This document shows, in pieces, positions 9,279 to 17,794 of a stretch of 64,000 bases of DNA. The stretch lies in the NCBI GenBank assembly GCA_947498325.1, contig CANMKE010000001.1, positions 248,001 through 312,000 on the forward strand, written 5' to 3'. How positions within the stretch are numbered: the stretch's first letter is position 1; the number at the start of each line of letters is the position of its first letter. The stretch is from an uncultured Persicobacter sp. (GTDB lineage: Bacteria > Bacteroidota > Bacteroidia > Cytophagales > Cyclobacteriaceae). The position numbers were made by a program, and so were the translations under genes. The notes beneath the pieces were generated by a model, which saw nothing but the letters and a program-made list of their open reading frames with translations, was not told where the DNA came from and did no database searches.

Positions 9279-9305
9279 TTGTGCTATTGTTTATATGTAA
9301 ATTTG
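9279..9305 (+). promoter_or_regulatory. candidate promoter for the alpha/beta hydrolase lipoprotein
   Basis: An exact -7 element TAAATTTG lies at 9298-9305, with TTG at 9279-9281 as a possible -33, a 16-base spacer that is a little short. It would start transcription about 80 bases before the gene at 9392. Confidence 0.35.
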
Positions 9306-9391
9306 ATCTAAATGTTACGCTTATTAGATATTTATGATGAATTAATAGGTTATTGTGATAAGAAAGACAAACATCCCCTTCCACAAAGTGT

Positions 9392-10243
9392 ATGCTATTT
9401 TCAGTAAATAAAATGATTTATTATCCCGTGCTGGCAGTTTTATTGTCGGGTTTATGGGGCTGTAATATGTTTAAATCTCAGGAAACTCAAATTAGGGAGG
9501 TTGTAAAAAAAGAGGCTGTACGTGTAGATTTCGGCCTTTTTAAAGCCCCGTCAGGAAATTTATCACTTGTGAAAATTGGAGAGCGTGCTGCGGTGGGCGT
9601 GTTTTTTATTCATGGAGCTCCCGGAGATATGGGGGCGTTCAAAAAGTATTTTACAGATTCATTGTTGCTGGAGAAGGCGCAGCTTTTTGCCGTCGATCGG
9701 TTGGGTTATGGGCAATCGAGTGATGGGCTTTCTGCGGAGAAAATAAAAAATCAGGCAGAAATTTTAATTCAATTGGTTGAAAAGTTACAAATTTCTGAAG
9801 TGGTTTTGGTGGGGCATTCCTATGGTGGGCCAGTGGCTGTTCGAATGGCCATGGACGCTCCGGATTTGAATATCAGGCGCGTTATTTTATTGGCGCCTGC
9901 CCTGGATCCTGACCATGAGAAAATGTTCTGGGTGAACCGTCCGCTCAGTAATGCCTGGGCTCAGAGATTACTGCCACGAGGTTTAGCGATGGCCAATAGG
10001 GAGAAAATGGTGCATGCAGCAGAACTTCAAAAAATGTTGCCCTTATGGAAAGGGCTTCAGGTGCCAATTACCATGATCCACGGAACAAAAGATGCTTTGG
10101 TGCCCTACGAAAATGTGGCATTCATAAAACGCCATTATCAGGGGGAGGCATTGGAGGTGATTAGCCTGAAGGGGGAAAATCATTTTATTCCCTGGACAAA
10201 GTATGCGCTGGTCAGGGATACGATTCTAAAGTATATTCAATAG
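9392..10243 (+). CDS. alpha/beta hydrolase, probable lipoprotein
   Basis: A 283-residue hydrolase. The N terminus is a lipoprotein signal (hydrophobic segment then LWGC, lipid-attachment Cys at residue 24), so it is probably periplasmic and membrane-anchored. The alpha/beta fold is shown by the oxyanion strand FFIHGAPG, the nucleophile elbow GHSYGG at about residues 144-149, and a catalytic His near the C terminus in GENHFIPW. An Asp in GTKDALVP is the probable acid. The substrate is not evident: such enzymes include esterases and proline iminopeptidases. A second start at residue 8 is possible. It converges with the SEC-C gene. Confidence 0.85.
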   Translation: MLFSVNKMIYYPVLAVLLSGLWGCNMFKSQETQIREVVKKEAVRVDFGLFKAPSGNLSLVKIGERAAVGVFFIHGAPGDMGAFKKYFTDSLLLEKAQLFAVDRLGYGQSSDGLSAEKIKNQAEILIQLVEKLQISEVVLVGHSYGGPVAVRMAMDAPDLNIRRVILLAPALDPDHEKMFWVNRPLSNAWAQRLLPRGLAMANREKMVHAAELQKMLPLWKGLQVPITMIHGTKDALVPYENVAFIKRHYQGEALEVISLKGENHFIPWTKYALVRDTILKYIQ

Positions 10244-10255
10244 TGTATTCAATAA

Positions 10256-10283
10256 AAAAGAGCGACCTGATAAAGTCGCTCTT
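10256..10283. terminator. terminator for the SEC-C protein gene
   Basis: Stem AAAGAGCGAC / GTCGCTCTTT. The T run is on the minus strand, so the main client is the minus-strand gene; it may also stop the hydrolase transcript. Confidence 0.7.
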
Positions 10284-10288
10284 TGTGA

Positions 10289-10480
10289 TTATTTGCCGCA
10301 GCAATGTTTATATTTTTTACCACTGCCGCAGGGGCAGCTGTCGTTTCGGTGTACTTTGTCGTGTTTGGGGGAGGGTTCGCCAATTTTTTTGCTTTTTGAT
10401 TGTGTGTACCAAATGAAAATGCCAAATAGTACAATGGCGAAAATAATTAACCCAATCACTCTGATTTGTATATCATCCAT
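10289..10480 (-). CDS. SEC-C motif membrane-anchored small protein
   Basis: A 63-residue protein with one membrane helix at about residues 7-26 and a C-terminal SEC-C zinc motif, [15 protein letters not shown], in which C-x-C and CC supply the metal ligands. That motif is best known from the end of SecA and from many uncharacterised proteins. Here it is tethered to the membrane by the single helix. It is a separate transcription unit with a terminator directly after its stop. What it binds is unknown. Confidence 0.8.
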   Translation of the reverse strand: MDDIQIRVIGLIIFAIVLFGIFIWYTQSKSKKIGEPSPKHDKVHRNDSCPCGSGKKYKHCCGK

Positions 10481-10556
10481 ATGATCTCTTTTTTAATTAA
10501 AAAAATAAAGCAAAGTATGTTTGATCAGAATAAGTACGACAATTCGTATTTAGTCC

Positions 10557-11840
10557 CTATTGCTTAAATGCATTTCTAAAGGATCTGTTCGGTAATAAAG
10601 CCACCAGCAAAATCATTGACAGGAATACCCATGATGGTATGCCGATGTAAGTAGGCGCCAAAAGCCCCATACCCGTCAGGGTGTCGAAAAGGCTGTAAAT
10701 GAAGACCACCAAAATTGCCGTGGGGAAGATCCAATTGAATATAATGAATTTTTCCAACAAGTACAGAATAATCAAGGTAATAGTCACAGGATACAGGATA
10801 CTCAATAGTGGTCCTGCAAAGGCAATAATTTTATCTAAACCAATTGAAGTTAAAACGATAGAGATGATGACTGTCGCAATAACAACGGGTTTGTAGGGTA
10901 ATTTCCCTTTGGTGTGTTTCTGAAAGAAGTTTCCGGTGATGGCCGTTAAGGCGATAGAGGTAGATAAACAGGCCAGAGCAATGACAATGTCCATGATGAA
11001 TTTACCATGTGTGCCTAAAATCTGAATAATCAAATTTGCCAATAAATCTGGTCGGGTTGCCTCAGCGGGCATCTGTCCACTCATGTTTGAAGCTAAAAAG
11101 AGAATACCTCCGTAAACAAACCCCAAAAGCCCACCGGCGATGAGTCCGGCATTTGTACCCATTTTTATGATGGTTTTCTGGTCTTTGTAGCCTTTCTCCC
11201 GCAGGGCGGCAATCAGTACGACACCCATGAAAACCGTACCGAGTGCATCCATGGTTTGGTAGCCTTCGAGGAAGCCGCGTTTGAAGATTCCTCCATCAAT
11301 ATGCGCACTCGCAACATCATTTACAGGAAATAGCACTCCTTTGAAAATGATGAAAGCCACCAGGATAATCAGTGTTGGCGCTAAATACTTTCCGATTTTG
11401 TCCATGATTCCCGTTGGGCGAATGACGAAGAAAAGGGTGATGGAGAAATAGATAGCTGCAAAAATTAATGGCGTTAATCCAGGGATGAGCCCCTGAAACA
11501 CCAACTCATAAGTGAGCGCGCCATTACGAGGGATGGCGATCAGTGGGCCAAGACATATAATAATGATGCCCTCGATGATGAGCCCGAATTTTGGATGTAC
11601 TTTTTGCCCCAGGGTAGTGGAAGAGCCCGCGGCTTTAAATATGGCCATGACTCCTAAGATAGTCAGCCCCACATCAGAGGTCAGGTAACCCAGTGCGGCG
11701 GTAGTCCATTCAGCACCACTTGCGTGGCCCAATCCTAAAGGAAAGATTAGATTCCCAGCACCGAACATGGTAGCAAAGAAGGCTAACCCTAATATGAGGG
11801 TATCTTTTAAAATACCGTCCTTTTTGTCAATTTTATTCAT
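10557..11840 (-). CDS. brnQ: branched-chain amino acid carrier, LIVCS family
   Basis: A 427-residue inner-membrane permease of the LIVCS (BrnQ) family, which takes up leucine, isoleucine and valine with a cation. It has about twelve hydrophobic segments and the signature LAFFATMFGAGNLIFPLGLG at the start, plus IPRNGALTYELVF in helix 3. It is one of two tandem paralogues; the second lies immediately upstream on the same strand, 57 bp away, with a hairpin between. The two differ along most of their length, so the duplication is old. Confidence 0.93.
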   Translation of the reverse strand: MNKIDKKDGILKDTLILGLAFFATMFGAGNLIFPLGLGHASGAEWTTAALGYLTSDVGLTILGVMAIFKAAGSSTTLGQKVHPKFGLIIEGIIIICLGPLIAIPRNGALTYELVFQGLIPGLTPLIFAAIYFSITLFFVIRPTGIMDKIGKYLAPTLIILVAFIIFKGVLFPVNDVASAHIDGGIFKRGFLEGYQTMDALGTVFMGVVLIAALREKGYKDQKTIIKMGTNAGLIAGGLLGFVYGGILFLASNMSGQMPAEATRPDLLANLIIQILGTHGKFIMDIVIALACLSTSIALTAITGNFFQKHTKGKLPYKPVVIATVIISIVLTSIGLDKIIAFAGPLLSILYPVTITLIILYLLEKFIIFNWIFPTAILVVFIYSLFDTLTGMGLLAPTYIGIPSWVFLSMILLVALLPNRSFRNAFKQ

Positions 11841-11842
11841 TC

Positions 11843-11879
11843 TAAAAAAAGTATTCCTGCCATCAATAATGGTGGCAGG
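11843..11879 (-). terminator. hairpin between the two brnQ genes
   Basis: On the minus strand CCTGCCA / TGGCAGG with a ten-base loop precedes AATACTTTTTTT. It may terminate part of the upstream brnQ transcript, so the two carriers could be expressed unequally. Confidence 0.5.
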
Positions 11880-11897
11880 GTGTCATTGTATTGATTA

Positions 11898-13178
11898 TTA
11901 ATTTTTTGTAAATGAAATCCCCTTTTGCTGGTTGCTGATAAATAGAAACAGCACCATGATGGTTAATGCAGGGTAAATAACGAAAGGAAGATAATTTTGC
12001 AGGTGTTGGAGAAGATCAAGATTTAGGGAAAGGGCAGAGATGATCTGAGAGAAAATGCTCATGGCAAGTGTTACCCAGGTAGTCACTTTAAACGCCCAAT
12101 CCGGTAAGTGATTACCGAGCAAATTTAAGAAAATTAGCGCAATTGTCACGGGATAAAGGATAGAAAGTACGGGCACGGCAAATTTAATGAGTTCATCCAC
12201 GCCTTTGGTGGAGAAGTACCAGCTGAAAAGGCTTGTCGCAACTACCAATGCAGCATAAGGGATTTTGCCGGAAGATAATTTATGGAAAAACTCCCCTACG
12301 GTAGCCGTAAGTCCTACGGAGGTGGTGAGGCAGGCGAAGGTAATGGCAATGGCGATAAGCACCATGCCCGGCTTACCCAGGATATGATTCACCACGCCAA
12401 GCAAGAGGGCACTTGTGGTGATGTCTTTTGGGAATACACCCGATGCTGTGGCGCCAATATATAACAAGCCTCCGTAAATGAATACCAAGCCTGCCGCAGC
12501 AATCATGCCCGCTTTTACTGTGATGTTCATCTGTTGCTGAAAGGTATTGTATCCCTTGTTCTTGAGGGCCGCGAAGGTCAGGCCTCCGAAAAGAATGGCT
12601 GCTAAAACGTCCATGGTCTGATAACCGTCGGTAAACCCTTTACTGAAAGGAGCACTTGTTGGCAGATCAATCGGTGTGCCGATAGGTTTAATGATGCCAT
12701 AAATAACAATGGCAGCCATCGCTACCACAAGCACGGGTGCTAAAATCTGACCAATACGATCAATGATTCCTGTAGGTTTGATGGCAAAAATGATGGTGAT
12801 CAAAAAGAAGACTGCTGTTACAGGCTGAATGGCCACCTCGAAATGCGGAGCGAAAGCCAATTCATAAGTTACGGCTCCCGTGCGGGGAATAGCCAACATC
12901 GGGCCGATAGCCAAAATAATCAGCGTGCCCAATAATTTGCCAAACCAGGGCGTTACTCTGTGGCTGAAGGTGTCTACTGTTCCACCAGATTTTGCCACCG
13001 CAATTATTCCCAGCAATATCAATCCCACGCCTGTAATTAAAAATCCTAACAGACTCCAAACCCAGGCGCTGCCTGTATTAAAGCCAATAGATGGAGGGAA
13101 GATGAGGTTTCCTGCTCCGAAAAACATGGCAAATAAAGCTAAGCCAGCAACAAGGGTATCCTTTTTAAGTGCATTCAT
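11898..13178 (-). CDS. brnQ: branched-chain amino acid carrier, LIVCS family (second copy)
   Basis: A 426-residue paralogue of the carrier at 10557-11840, with the same opening LFAMFFGAGNLIFPPSIGF and the same helix-3 motif IPRTGAVTYELAF, so it is also a BrnQ-type sodium- or proton-coupled importer of branched-chain amino acids. Twelve hydrophobic segments are visible. Lying first in the minus-strand pair, it is read before the other copy. Specificity for leucine, isoleucine or valine cannot be decided from the sequence. Confidence 0.93.
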   Translation of the reverse strand: MNALKKDTLVAGLALFAMFFGAGNLIFPPSIGFNTGSAWVWSLLGFLITGVGLILLGIIAVAKSGGTVDTFSHRVTPWFGKLLGTLIILAIGPMLAIPRTGAVTYELAFAPHFEVAIQPVTAVFFLITIIFAIKPTGIIDRIGQILAPVLVVAMAAIVIYGIIKPIGTPIDLPTSAPFSKGFTDGYQTMDVLAAILFGGLTFAALKNKGYNTFQQQMNITVKAGMIAAAGLVFIYGGLLYIGATASGVFPKDITTSALLLGVVNHILGKPGMVLIAIAITFACLTTSVGLTATVGEFFHKLSSGKIPYAALVVATSLFSWYFSTKGVDELIKFAVPVLSILYPVTIALIFLNLLGNHLPDWAFKVTTWVTLAMSIFSQIISALSLNLDLLQHLQNYLPFVIYPALTIMVLFLFISNQQKGISFTKN

Positions 13179-13188
13179 CGAAAAATGA

Positions 13189-13549
13189 GAACCCTACCCG
13201 CAAAGGGGTATTGATTCCTTAAATTAAATTAATGATAGTTGTTTTAAAGTGCAATATTACAAAATCACAAAATAAACCATACCCTGTTTTGCTTTTTTTG
13301 TTATAAAAATATTGTTGAGGGGCCTTTGGCGTATTTATAATTTTTTGAAATTTTTTTAGCCACCTTAACTATGTTGTTAACCACCAATTTACGCCCTGAA
13401 TTAGCGTCAGGGGGTGTTTTTGCGAAGAAAAAAATCAGATCAATATTTTGGTCTTACAAAAGAACTCCCTATGTTTGCACTCGCAATACGGGAAATGCCC
13501 GTAACGAAATGAGTACTTCGGTACTGCTTTTTTATTGCCGAAACAATAC
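13189..13549. other. gap holding the tRNA-array promoter
   Basis: This stretch between brnQ and the tRNA array has no convincing gene; a 62-codon frame at 13371-13559 runs into tRNA sequence and is rejected. It holds the promoter given separately at 13448-13479. Its left part is A+T-rich and shows no other structure I can name. Confidence 0.5.
13448..13479 (+). promoter_or_regulatory. promoter of the tRNA array
   Basis: TTTTGG at 13448-13453 serves as -33 and TATGTTTG at 13472-13479 is an exact -7 match, with an 18-base spacer. It lies about 70 bases before the first tRNA, as expected for one long precursor read through to the terminator at 14181. Confidence 0.65.
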
Positions 13550-13622
13550 ACGGGTGTAGCTCAATTGGTAGAGTAGTGGTCTCCAAAACCATTGGCTGTG
13601 GGTTCAAGTCCTACCTCCCGTG
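13550..13622 (+). tRNA. tRNA-Trp (CCA), copy 1 of 4
   Basis: A 73-base cloverleaf with anticodon CCA in loop CTCCAAA, T-loop TTCAAGT and discriminator G. CCA is not encoded. The D-stem is GCTC/GAGT, anticodon stem GTGGT/ACCAT and T-stem GTGGG/CCTAC. The acceptor stem ACGGGTG/CTCCCGT has one T-T mismatch at position 6-67. All four Trp copies are identical. Confidence 0.95.
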
Positions 13623-13631
13623 CTATTTTAA

Positions 13632-13716
13632 AGAGAGGTGGCCGAGCGGTTTAAGGCGCACGCCTGGAAAGCGTGTTGGGTGCAAGCCCTCGAGGGTTCG
13701 AATCCCTTCCTCTCTG
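13632..13716 (+). tRNA. tRNA-Ser (GGA)
   Basis: An 85-base type II tRNA with acceptor stem AGAGAGG/CCTCTCT, anticodon GGA in loop CTGGAAA, a long variable arm, T-loop TTCGAAT and discriminator G. It is the only Ser tRNA in the array and lies between Trp copies 1 and 2. Confidence 0.95.
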
Positions 13717-13739
13717 CTATTCATTTACTGAATGTAAAC

Positions 13740-13812
13740 ACGGGTGTAGCTCAATTGGTAGAGTAGTGGTCTCCAAAACCATTGGCTGTGGGTTCAAGTC
13801 CTACCTCCCGTG
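13740..13812 (+). tRNA. tRNA-Trp (CCA), copy 2 of 4
   Basis: Identical to the copy at 13550-13622. Its upstream flank (TGAATGTAAAC) differs from the GAAACAATAC flank shared by copies 1, 3 and 4. Confidence 0.95.
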
Positions 13813-13822
13813 CACTTCATTC

Positions 13823-13897
13823 GGGCTCTTAGCTCAGTTGGTTCAGAGCACCTGCCTTACAAGCAGGGGGTCATTGGTTCGAATCCAATAGGGCCCA
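13823..13897 (+). tRNA. tRNA-Val (TAC), copy 1 of 2
   Basis: A 75-base cloverleaf with acceptor GGGCTCT/AGGGCCC, anticodon TAC in loop CTTACAA, T-loop TTCGAAT and discriminator A. Its 3' end forms part of the spacer hairpin at 13896-13914. Confidence 0.95.
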
Positions 13898-13914
13898 CAA
13901 AGTTTTACTTTGTG
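13896..13914 (+). repeat. spacer hairpin following tRNA-Val, copy 1
   Basis: CACAAAG / CTTTGTG with loop TTTTA, a perfect 7-bp stem that takes in the last bases of tRNA-Val. The same 19 bases recur at 14079-14097. It may guide 3' processing of the Val tRNA. Confidence 0.6.
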
Positions 13915-13923
13915 AAACAATAC

Positions 13924-13996
13924 ACGGGTGTAGCTCAATTGGTAGAGTAGTGGTCTCCAAAACCATTGGCTGTGGGTTCAAGTCCTACCTCCCGTG
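13924..13996 (+). tRNA. tRNA-Trp (CCA), copy 3 of 4
   Basis: Identical to the copy at 13550-13622; this copy opens the second unit of the tandem duplication. Confidence 0.95.
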
Positions 13997-14005
13997 CACA
14001 TATTC

Positions 14006-14080
14006 GGGCTCTTAGCTCAGTTGGTTCAGAGCACCTGCCTTACAAGCAGGGGGTCATTGGTTCGAATCCAATAGGGCCCA
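14006..14080 (+). tRNA. tRNA-Val (TAC), copy 2 of 2
   Basis: Identical to the copy at 13823-13897, followed by the same spacer hairpin (14079-14097). Confidence 0.95.
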
Positions 14081-14097
14081 CAAAGTTTTACTTTGTG
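14079..14097 (+). repeat. spacer hairpin following tRNA-Val, copy 2
   Basis: Exact repeat of the 19-base hairpin at 13896-13914. Confidence 0.6.
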
Positions 14098-14106
14098 AAA
14101 CAATAC

Positions 14107-14179
14107 ACGGGTGTAGCTCAATTGGTAGAGTAGTGGTCTCCAAAACCATTGGCTGTGGGTTCAAGTCCTACCTCCCGTG
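14107..14179 (+). tRNA. tRNA-Trp (CCA), copy 4 of 4
   Basis: Identical to the copy at 13550-13622; it is the last tRNA before the terminator. Confidence 0.95.
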
Positions 14180-14180
14180 C

Positions 14181-14220
14181 AAAAAAACGGTTATCTTTTT
14201 TGAAGGTAACCGTTTTTTTT
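14181..14220 (+). terminator. terminator of the tRNA array
   Basis: Stem ACGGTTATC / GGTAACCGT with a loop of about nine bases, then eight T. It starts two bases after the last tRNA-Trp. Confidence 0.85.
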
Positions 14221-14545
14221 ATGTCAATATTACCTGCCTTCAAAAAATTGTTTTGCTGAAATGATGCAATTTTTAGTTTTTTTAGCTCAAACAGAAAATA
14301 ACGTAATCCAATAGTCGAATTATAATATTATCAATTATTTATGTTTTTACTCCCTTAAGTAAGGGATACTATATGATTTAAATAATAAATTTTATTGCGA
14401 TTATCTCCAACGTTTATAGTAAGGTTTTTTTGTAAATTACATAAGGGTGGCAGTTTTGTGATATTTCGCTATTGTTCTGACAATGAGCGTATAATATAAT
14501 ATGATTTCATACAGTTATAAAAATTAACCAAACTCTTAACTGTAA
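14221..14545. other. A+T-rich leader of the susC locus
   Basis: No gene and no exact TAnnTTTG element is visible here. It is very A+T-rich and presumably carries the susC promoter, but I cannot place it. Confidence 0.4.
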
Positions 14546-17500
14546 ATGAATAAATATTTACTATTACTGCTATGTTGCATGTTATTGTCATCATCAGCTG
14601 TTTTTGCTCAGGAGCGAACAGTAAGTGGGACTGTAACGGCAAGAGATACCGGAGACCCAATTCCGGGGGTGAATGTCCTGCTGAAGGGAGCGTCAACAGG
14701 AACAGTTACCGACATCAATGGTGCCTATTCAATTAGTGTACCTGAAACTGGTGGAACGTTGATTTTTAAATTCATTGGCCTTGCCACCGAAGAGGTCAAA
14801 GTCCGAAACCAGAGTGAGATCGACATGACCATGTCGGCAGATATTCGCCAGCTGACCGAAGTGGTCGTTACCGCTGTGGGGATTGAGCGTGACAAAAAAC
14901 GACTGGGCTATGCCGTTGAAGAGGTGAATGCCAAGGAACTGGTTTCCTCTCGGGAAAGTAACCTGGTTCAGGGCTTGAATGCCAAGGTTGCTGGTGTAAA
15001 TGTCACACAAAATGCAGGTACGCCTGGAGCTGCGTCTACCATCCGTATTCGTGGTAATACATCGATTACAGGCGATAACTCCCCGCTTTTTGTTGTCGAT
15101 GGTATTCCAGTCGATAACTCTATTACCGGTGGTGCAGGTGCAGGAGATGGCGGAACCGAAGGGGTTGCCAACTCCAACCGAATGGTGGATATCCACCCTG
15201 ATGATGTTGAAAGCCTGACCGTTCTCAAAGGAACAGCAGCAACAGCTCTTTATGGATTGCGTGCAGCCAATGGCGCAATTATCATCACCACCAAAAAGGG
15301 GGATGTAAACCAGAAGATGCGACTCAACATCCGTCAGACCAATACCTGGAGCCATTACAACAAGATGCCTGCACTGAATGACCAGTTTGCTCAGGGATCA
15401 GGAGGCGTGTATCAGGGACCTGAAACGGGGCAGAGTGGCTCGTGGGGCCCACGTATTTCGGATATGGTCCGTGTTCCTTCTATTGAAGATCCTTATGATA
15501 AAAATGGCGCCGCATTTACACGTGCGGAAGCGGAAGTGCAGGGACTTGATTTTGTTCCTATGCAGGCATACAATAATGTAGATGACCTTTTTCGTACGGG
15601 TTTTGCCAATGATACTTATCTGAGCCTTAGTGGCGGCGGCGACCGCTCGACTTATTTTGCTTCACTGGGTTTTACCCGTGATGAAGGAATTATTCCTACC
15701 TCATCGTTTCAGCGTGTTACAGGAAAGATTTCTGTCGATCGAAGATTTACTGAACAGTTTAAATTATCGACCTCGGTAACTTACAGTAATTCCCGTGCGA
15801 GACGTGTTCAGCAAGGGTCAAACCTTTCGGGGATCATGCTTGGGTTAGTGCGTACCACACCTTCTTTTGATAACTCGAACGGTTTCGGGCAGGATGCGGT
15901 GAACGAAGTTTCAGCCTATACCTTCCCTGATGGCAGTCAGCGGAACTATCGTGGTGGCGGTGGTTATGATAACCCGTTCTGGGTTGTGAATAATATTCCA
16001 TACCGTGATGAGGTGAATCGTGTGATAGGCGTTTTTCAGGCTGATTATTCTCCCCTGGAATGGATGCACATCGTCGGTAGGTTAGGGAATGATTTCTATG
16101 CCGATAGCCGTAATCAGTTTGCGGAAATCAACTCCAGGAACTTTGCCGCAGGGCAGGTTTATGACCGGCGTATCACCAATCAGGACCTGACGGCAGATAT
16201 TTTTGCGACCATTACACAGGATTTTTCTCCTCTTATTTCAGCACAGTTGATCGGGGGGTATAACTACTTCTACACCATCAACAGGTCGCTTTATACACAG
16301 GGGGATGATTTGTCCTTGCCTGGATTCAATAATATATCCAATGCTGCAACGGTTTTCTCTACGGATAACACCAGCAGACTGAAAAGACACGGGGTGTATT
16401 ATGATGCGCAACTGGCGTTTAAAGACATGGTATTCTTAAATACTACCGGCCGTAATGACTGGTCTTCTACTTTGCCGAAAGATAACAACAGCTTCTTTCA
16501 GCCTACATTCAGTTTAAGTTTCGTGTTCTCGGAGTTATTTGAGTCGAATGCTTTGTCTTTTGGACAATTCCGATCAAGCTGGGGGCAGGTAAAAAGAGAT
16601 GCACCACTTTATGCGACACAGAATTATTTTCAGAGCGCATCCTCTGACGGTACCACCAATCAAATTTCTGATGGATGGACCAATGGGGTGAGTTTCCCTT
16701 TTAATGGAGTGAGCGGTTTTACCCAGCAGAATTCTTTGGGTAACGATGATATCAAACCAGAAACCCAAACAACCTGGGAGCTTGGTTTGGCCATGAAGTT
16801 TTTTGAAAACCGTTTTGGCTTTGATGTGACCTGGTACAATACCATCACTTCAGATCAGATTGTTAACGCACAGCTGTCTTCAGCAACAGGTTTTGGTTCT
16901 ACCATTATTAATGGTGGAGAAATCGAATCTACTGGGGTGGAGGTCATGTTGAATGCGGATGTGATCCGTAAGGGAGACTTCCTGTGGTCGATGAATGGTA
17001 ACTTTACCACTTATGAGAACAATGTGAATTCTTTGGCGCCAGGCCTGACCAACGTACAGCTTGGTGGTTTTACAGGAACAGGTTCATTTGTGGAGGAAGG
17101 CCAGCCGTATGGTGTGTTGCGTGGCGGAGTGTTCCAGCGTAATGATGCTGGGCAGATTATTATTGGTGCTGATGGTTTCCCTCTGGCAGCAACTGATCAG
17201 GGAATTATTGGAGATCCAATTCCAGATTTTACCGCAGGACTTCGAAATACCTTCAGCTGGAAAGGGGTTACCTTGAGCTTCCTGTTTGATTTTCGTCAGG
17301 GTGGTGATATGTGGAATGGTACCAAAGGGGCTTTGACCTTCTTCGGGATGTCTGAGCTGACAGAAAACCGTGGGGAGTCTTTCATTTTCAATGGGGTAAC
17401 AGAAACGGGTGAGGTGAATACTAAACAAGTAACCCTCGACCAGGCCTGGTATCAGGATAATGGTGGCGGTTTCGGTTCTGTTGATGAGCATTTTGTGGAA

Positions 17501-17764
17501 GAAACTTCCTGGGTCAGACTAAGGGATGTTTCTCTTGGTTTTGATTTGCCAAGAAACTGGATACAGGGCGTGGGGCTGTCGAATGCCAACGTGACCTTTA
17601 CAGGGCGTAACCTGTGGTTACAGACTTCCTACTCGGGCATTGACCCTGAGGCGAACCTTACAGGTACAGGAGGAAACGGGTTGTCACAGAATGCGGTGGG
17701 TATCGATTATTTCGTCAATCCAAATACCACCTCATATTCTGCTTCCCTGACCCTTACTTTTTAG
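14546..17764 (+). CDS. SusC/RagA-family TonB-linked outer membrane transporter
   Basis: A 1072-residue outer-membrane transporter that imports oligomeric nutrients using TonB energy. In order it shows a signal peptide ending VFAQ (about residue 22), a CarboxypepD_reg-like domain at about 25-105 (GTVTARDTGDPIPGVNVLL), the SusC plug with the repeated motif IRIRGNTSITGDNSPLFVVDG at about 165-190 and the LKGTAATALYGLRAANGAII segment, and then a large 22-strand barrel ending in the aromatic tail SASLTLTF. It is followed 30 bp later by its SusD partner. No glycan-degrading enzyme is encoded nearby, so the substrate (glycan, peptide or other) is open. Confidence 0.95.
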   Translation: MNKYLLLLLCCMLLSSSAVFAQERTVSGTVTARDTGDPIPGVNVLLKGASTGTVTDINGAYSISVPETGGTLIFKFIGLATEEVKVRNQSEIDMTMSADIRQLTEVVVTAVGIERDKKRLGYAVEEVNAKELVSSRESNLVQGLNAKVAGVNVTQNAGTPGAASTIRIRGNTSITGDNSPLFVVDGIPVDNSITGGAGAGDGGTEGVANSNRMVDIHPDDVESLTVLKGTAATALYGLRAANGAIIITTKKGDVNQKMRLNIRQTNTWSHYNKMPALNDQFAQGSGGVYQGPETGQSGSWGPRISDMVRVPSIEDPYDKNGAAFTRAEAEVQGLDFVPMQAYNNVDDLFRTGFANDTYLSLSGGGDRSTYFASLGFTRDEGIIPTSSFQRVTGKISVDRRFTEQFKLSTSVTYSNSRARRVQQGSNLSGIMLGLVRTTPSFDNSNGFGQDAVNEVSAYTFPDGSQRNYRGGGGYDNPFWVVNNIPYRDEVNRVIGVFQADYSPLEWMHIVGRLGNDFYADSRNQFAEINSRNFAAGQVYDRRITNQDLTADIFATITQDFSPLISAQLIGGYNYFYTINRSLYTQGDDLSLPGFNNISNAATVFSTDNTSRLKRHGVYYDAQLAFKDMVFLNTTGRNDWSSTLPKDNNSFFQPTFSLSFVFSELFESNALSFGQFRSSWGQVKRDAPLYATQNYFQSASSDGTTNQISDGWTNGVSFPFNGVSGFTQQNSLGNDDIKPETQTTWELGLAMKFFENRFGFDVTWYNTITSDQIVNAQLSSATGFGSTIINGGEIESTGVEVMLNADVIRKGDFLWSMNGNFTTYENNVNSLAPGLTNVQLGGFTGTGSFVEEGQPYGVLRGGVFQRNDAGQIIIGADGFPLAATDQGIIGDPIPDFTAGLRNTFSWKGVTLSFLFDFRQGGDMWNGTKGALTFFGMSELTENRGESFIFNGVTETGEVNTKQVTLDQAWYQDNGGGFGSVDEHFVEETSWVRLRDVSLGFDLPRNWIQGVGLSNANVTFTGRNLWLQTSYSGIDPEANLTGTGGNGLSQNAVGIDYFVNPNTTSYSASLTLTF

Positions 17765-17794
17765 TCCATATCATCCAAACTAAAAACCAAAGAA

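Noticed and set aside
13371-13891. frames across the tRNA array, such as one at 13673-13891
   Set aside because: They run through tRNA genes and have no ribosome site or family resemblance.
14729-15355. 208-codon frame antisense to susC
   Set aside because: It is a shadow of the SusC plug region; the plus strand has clear family motifs.
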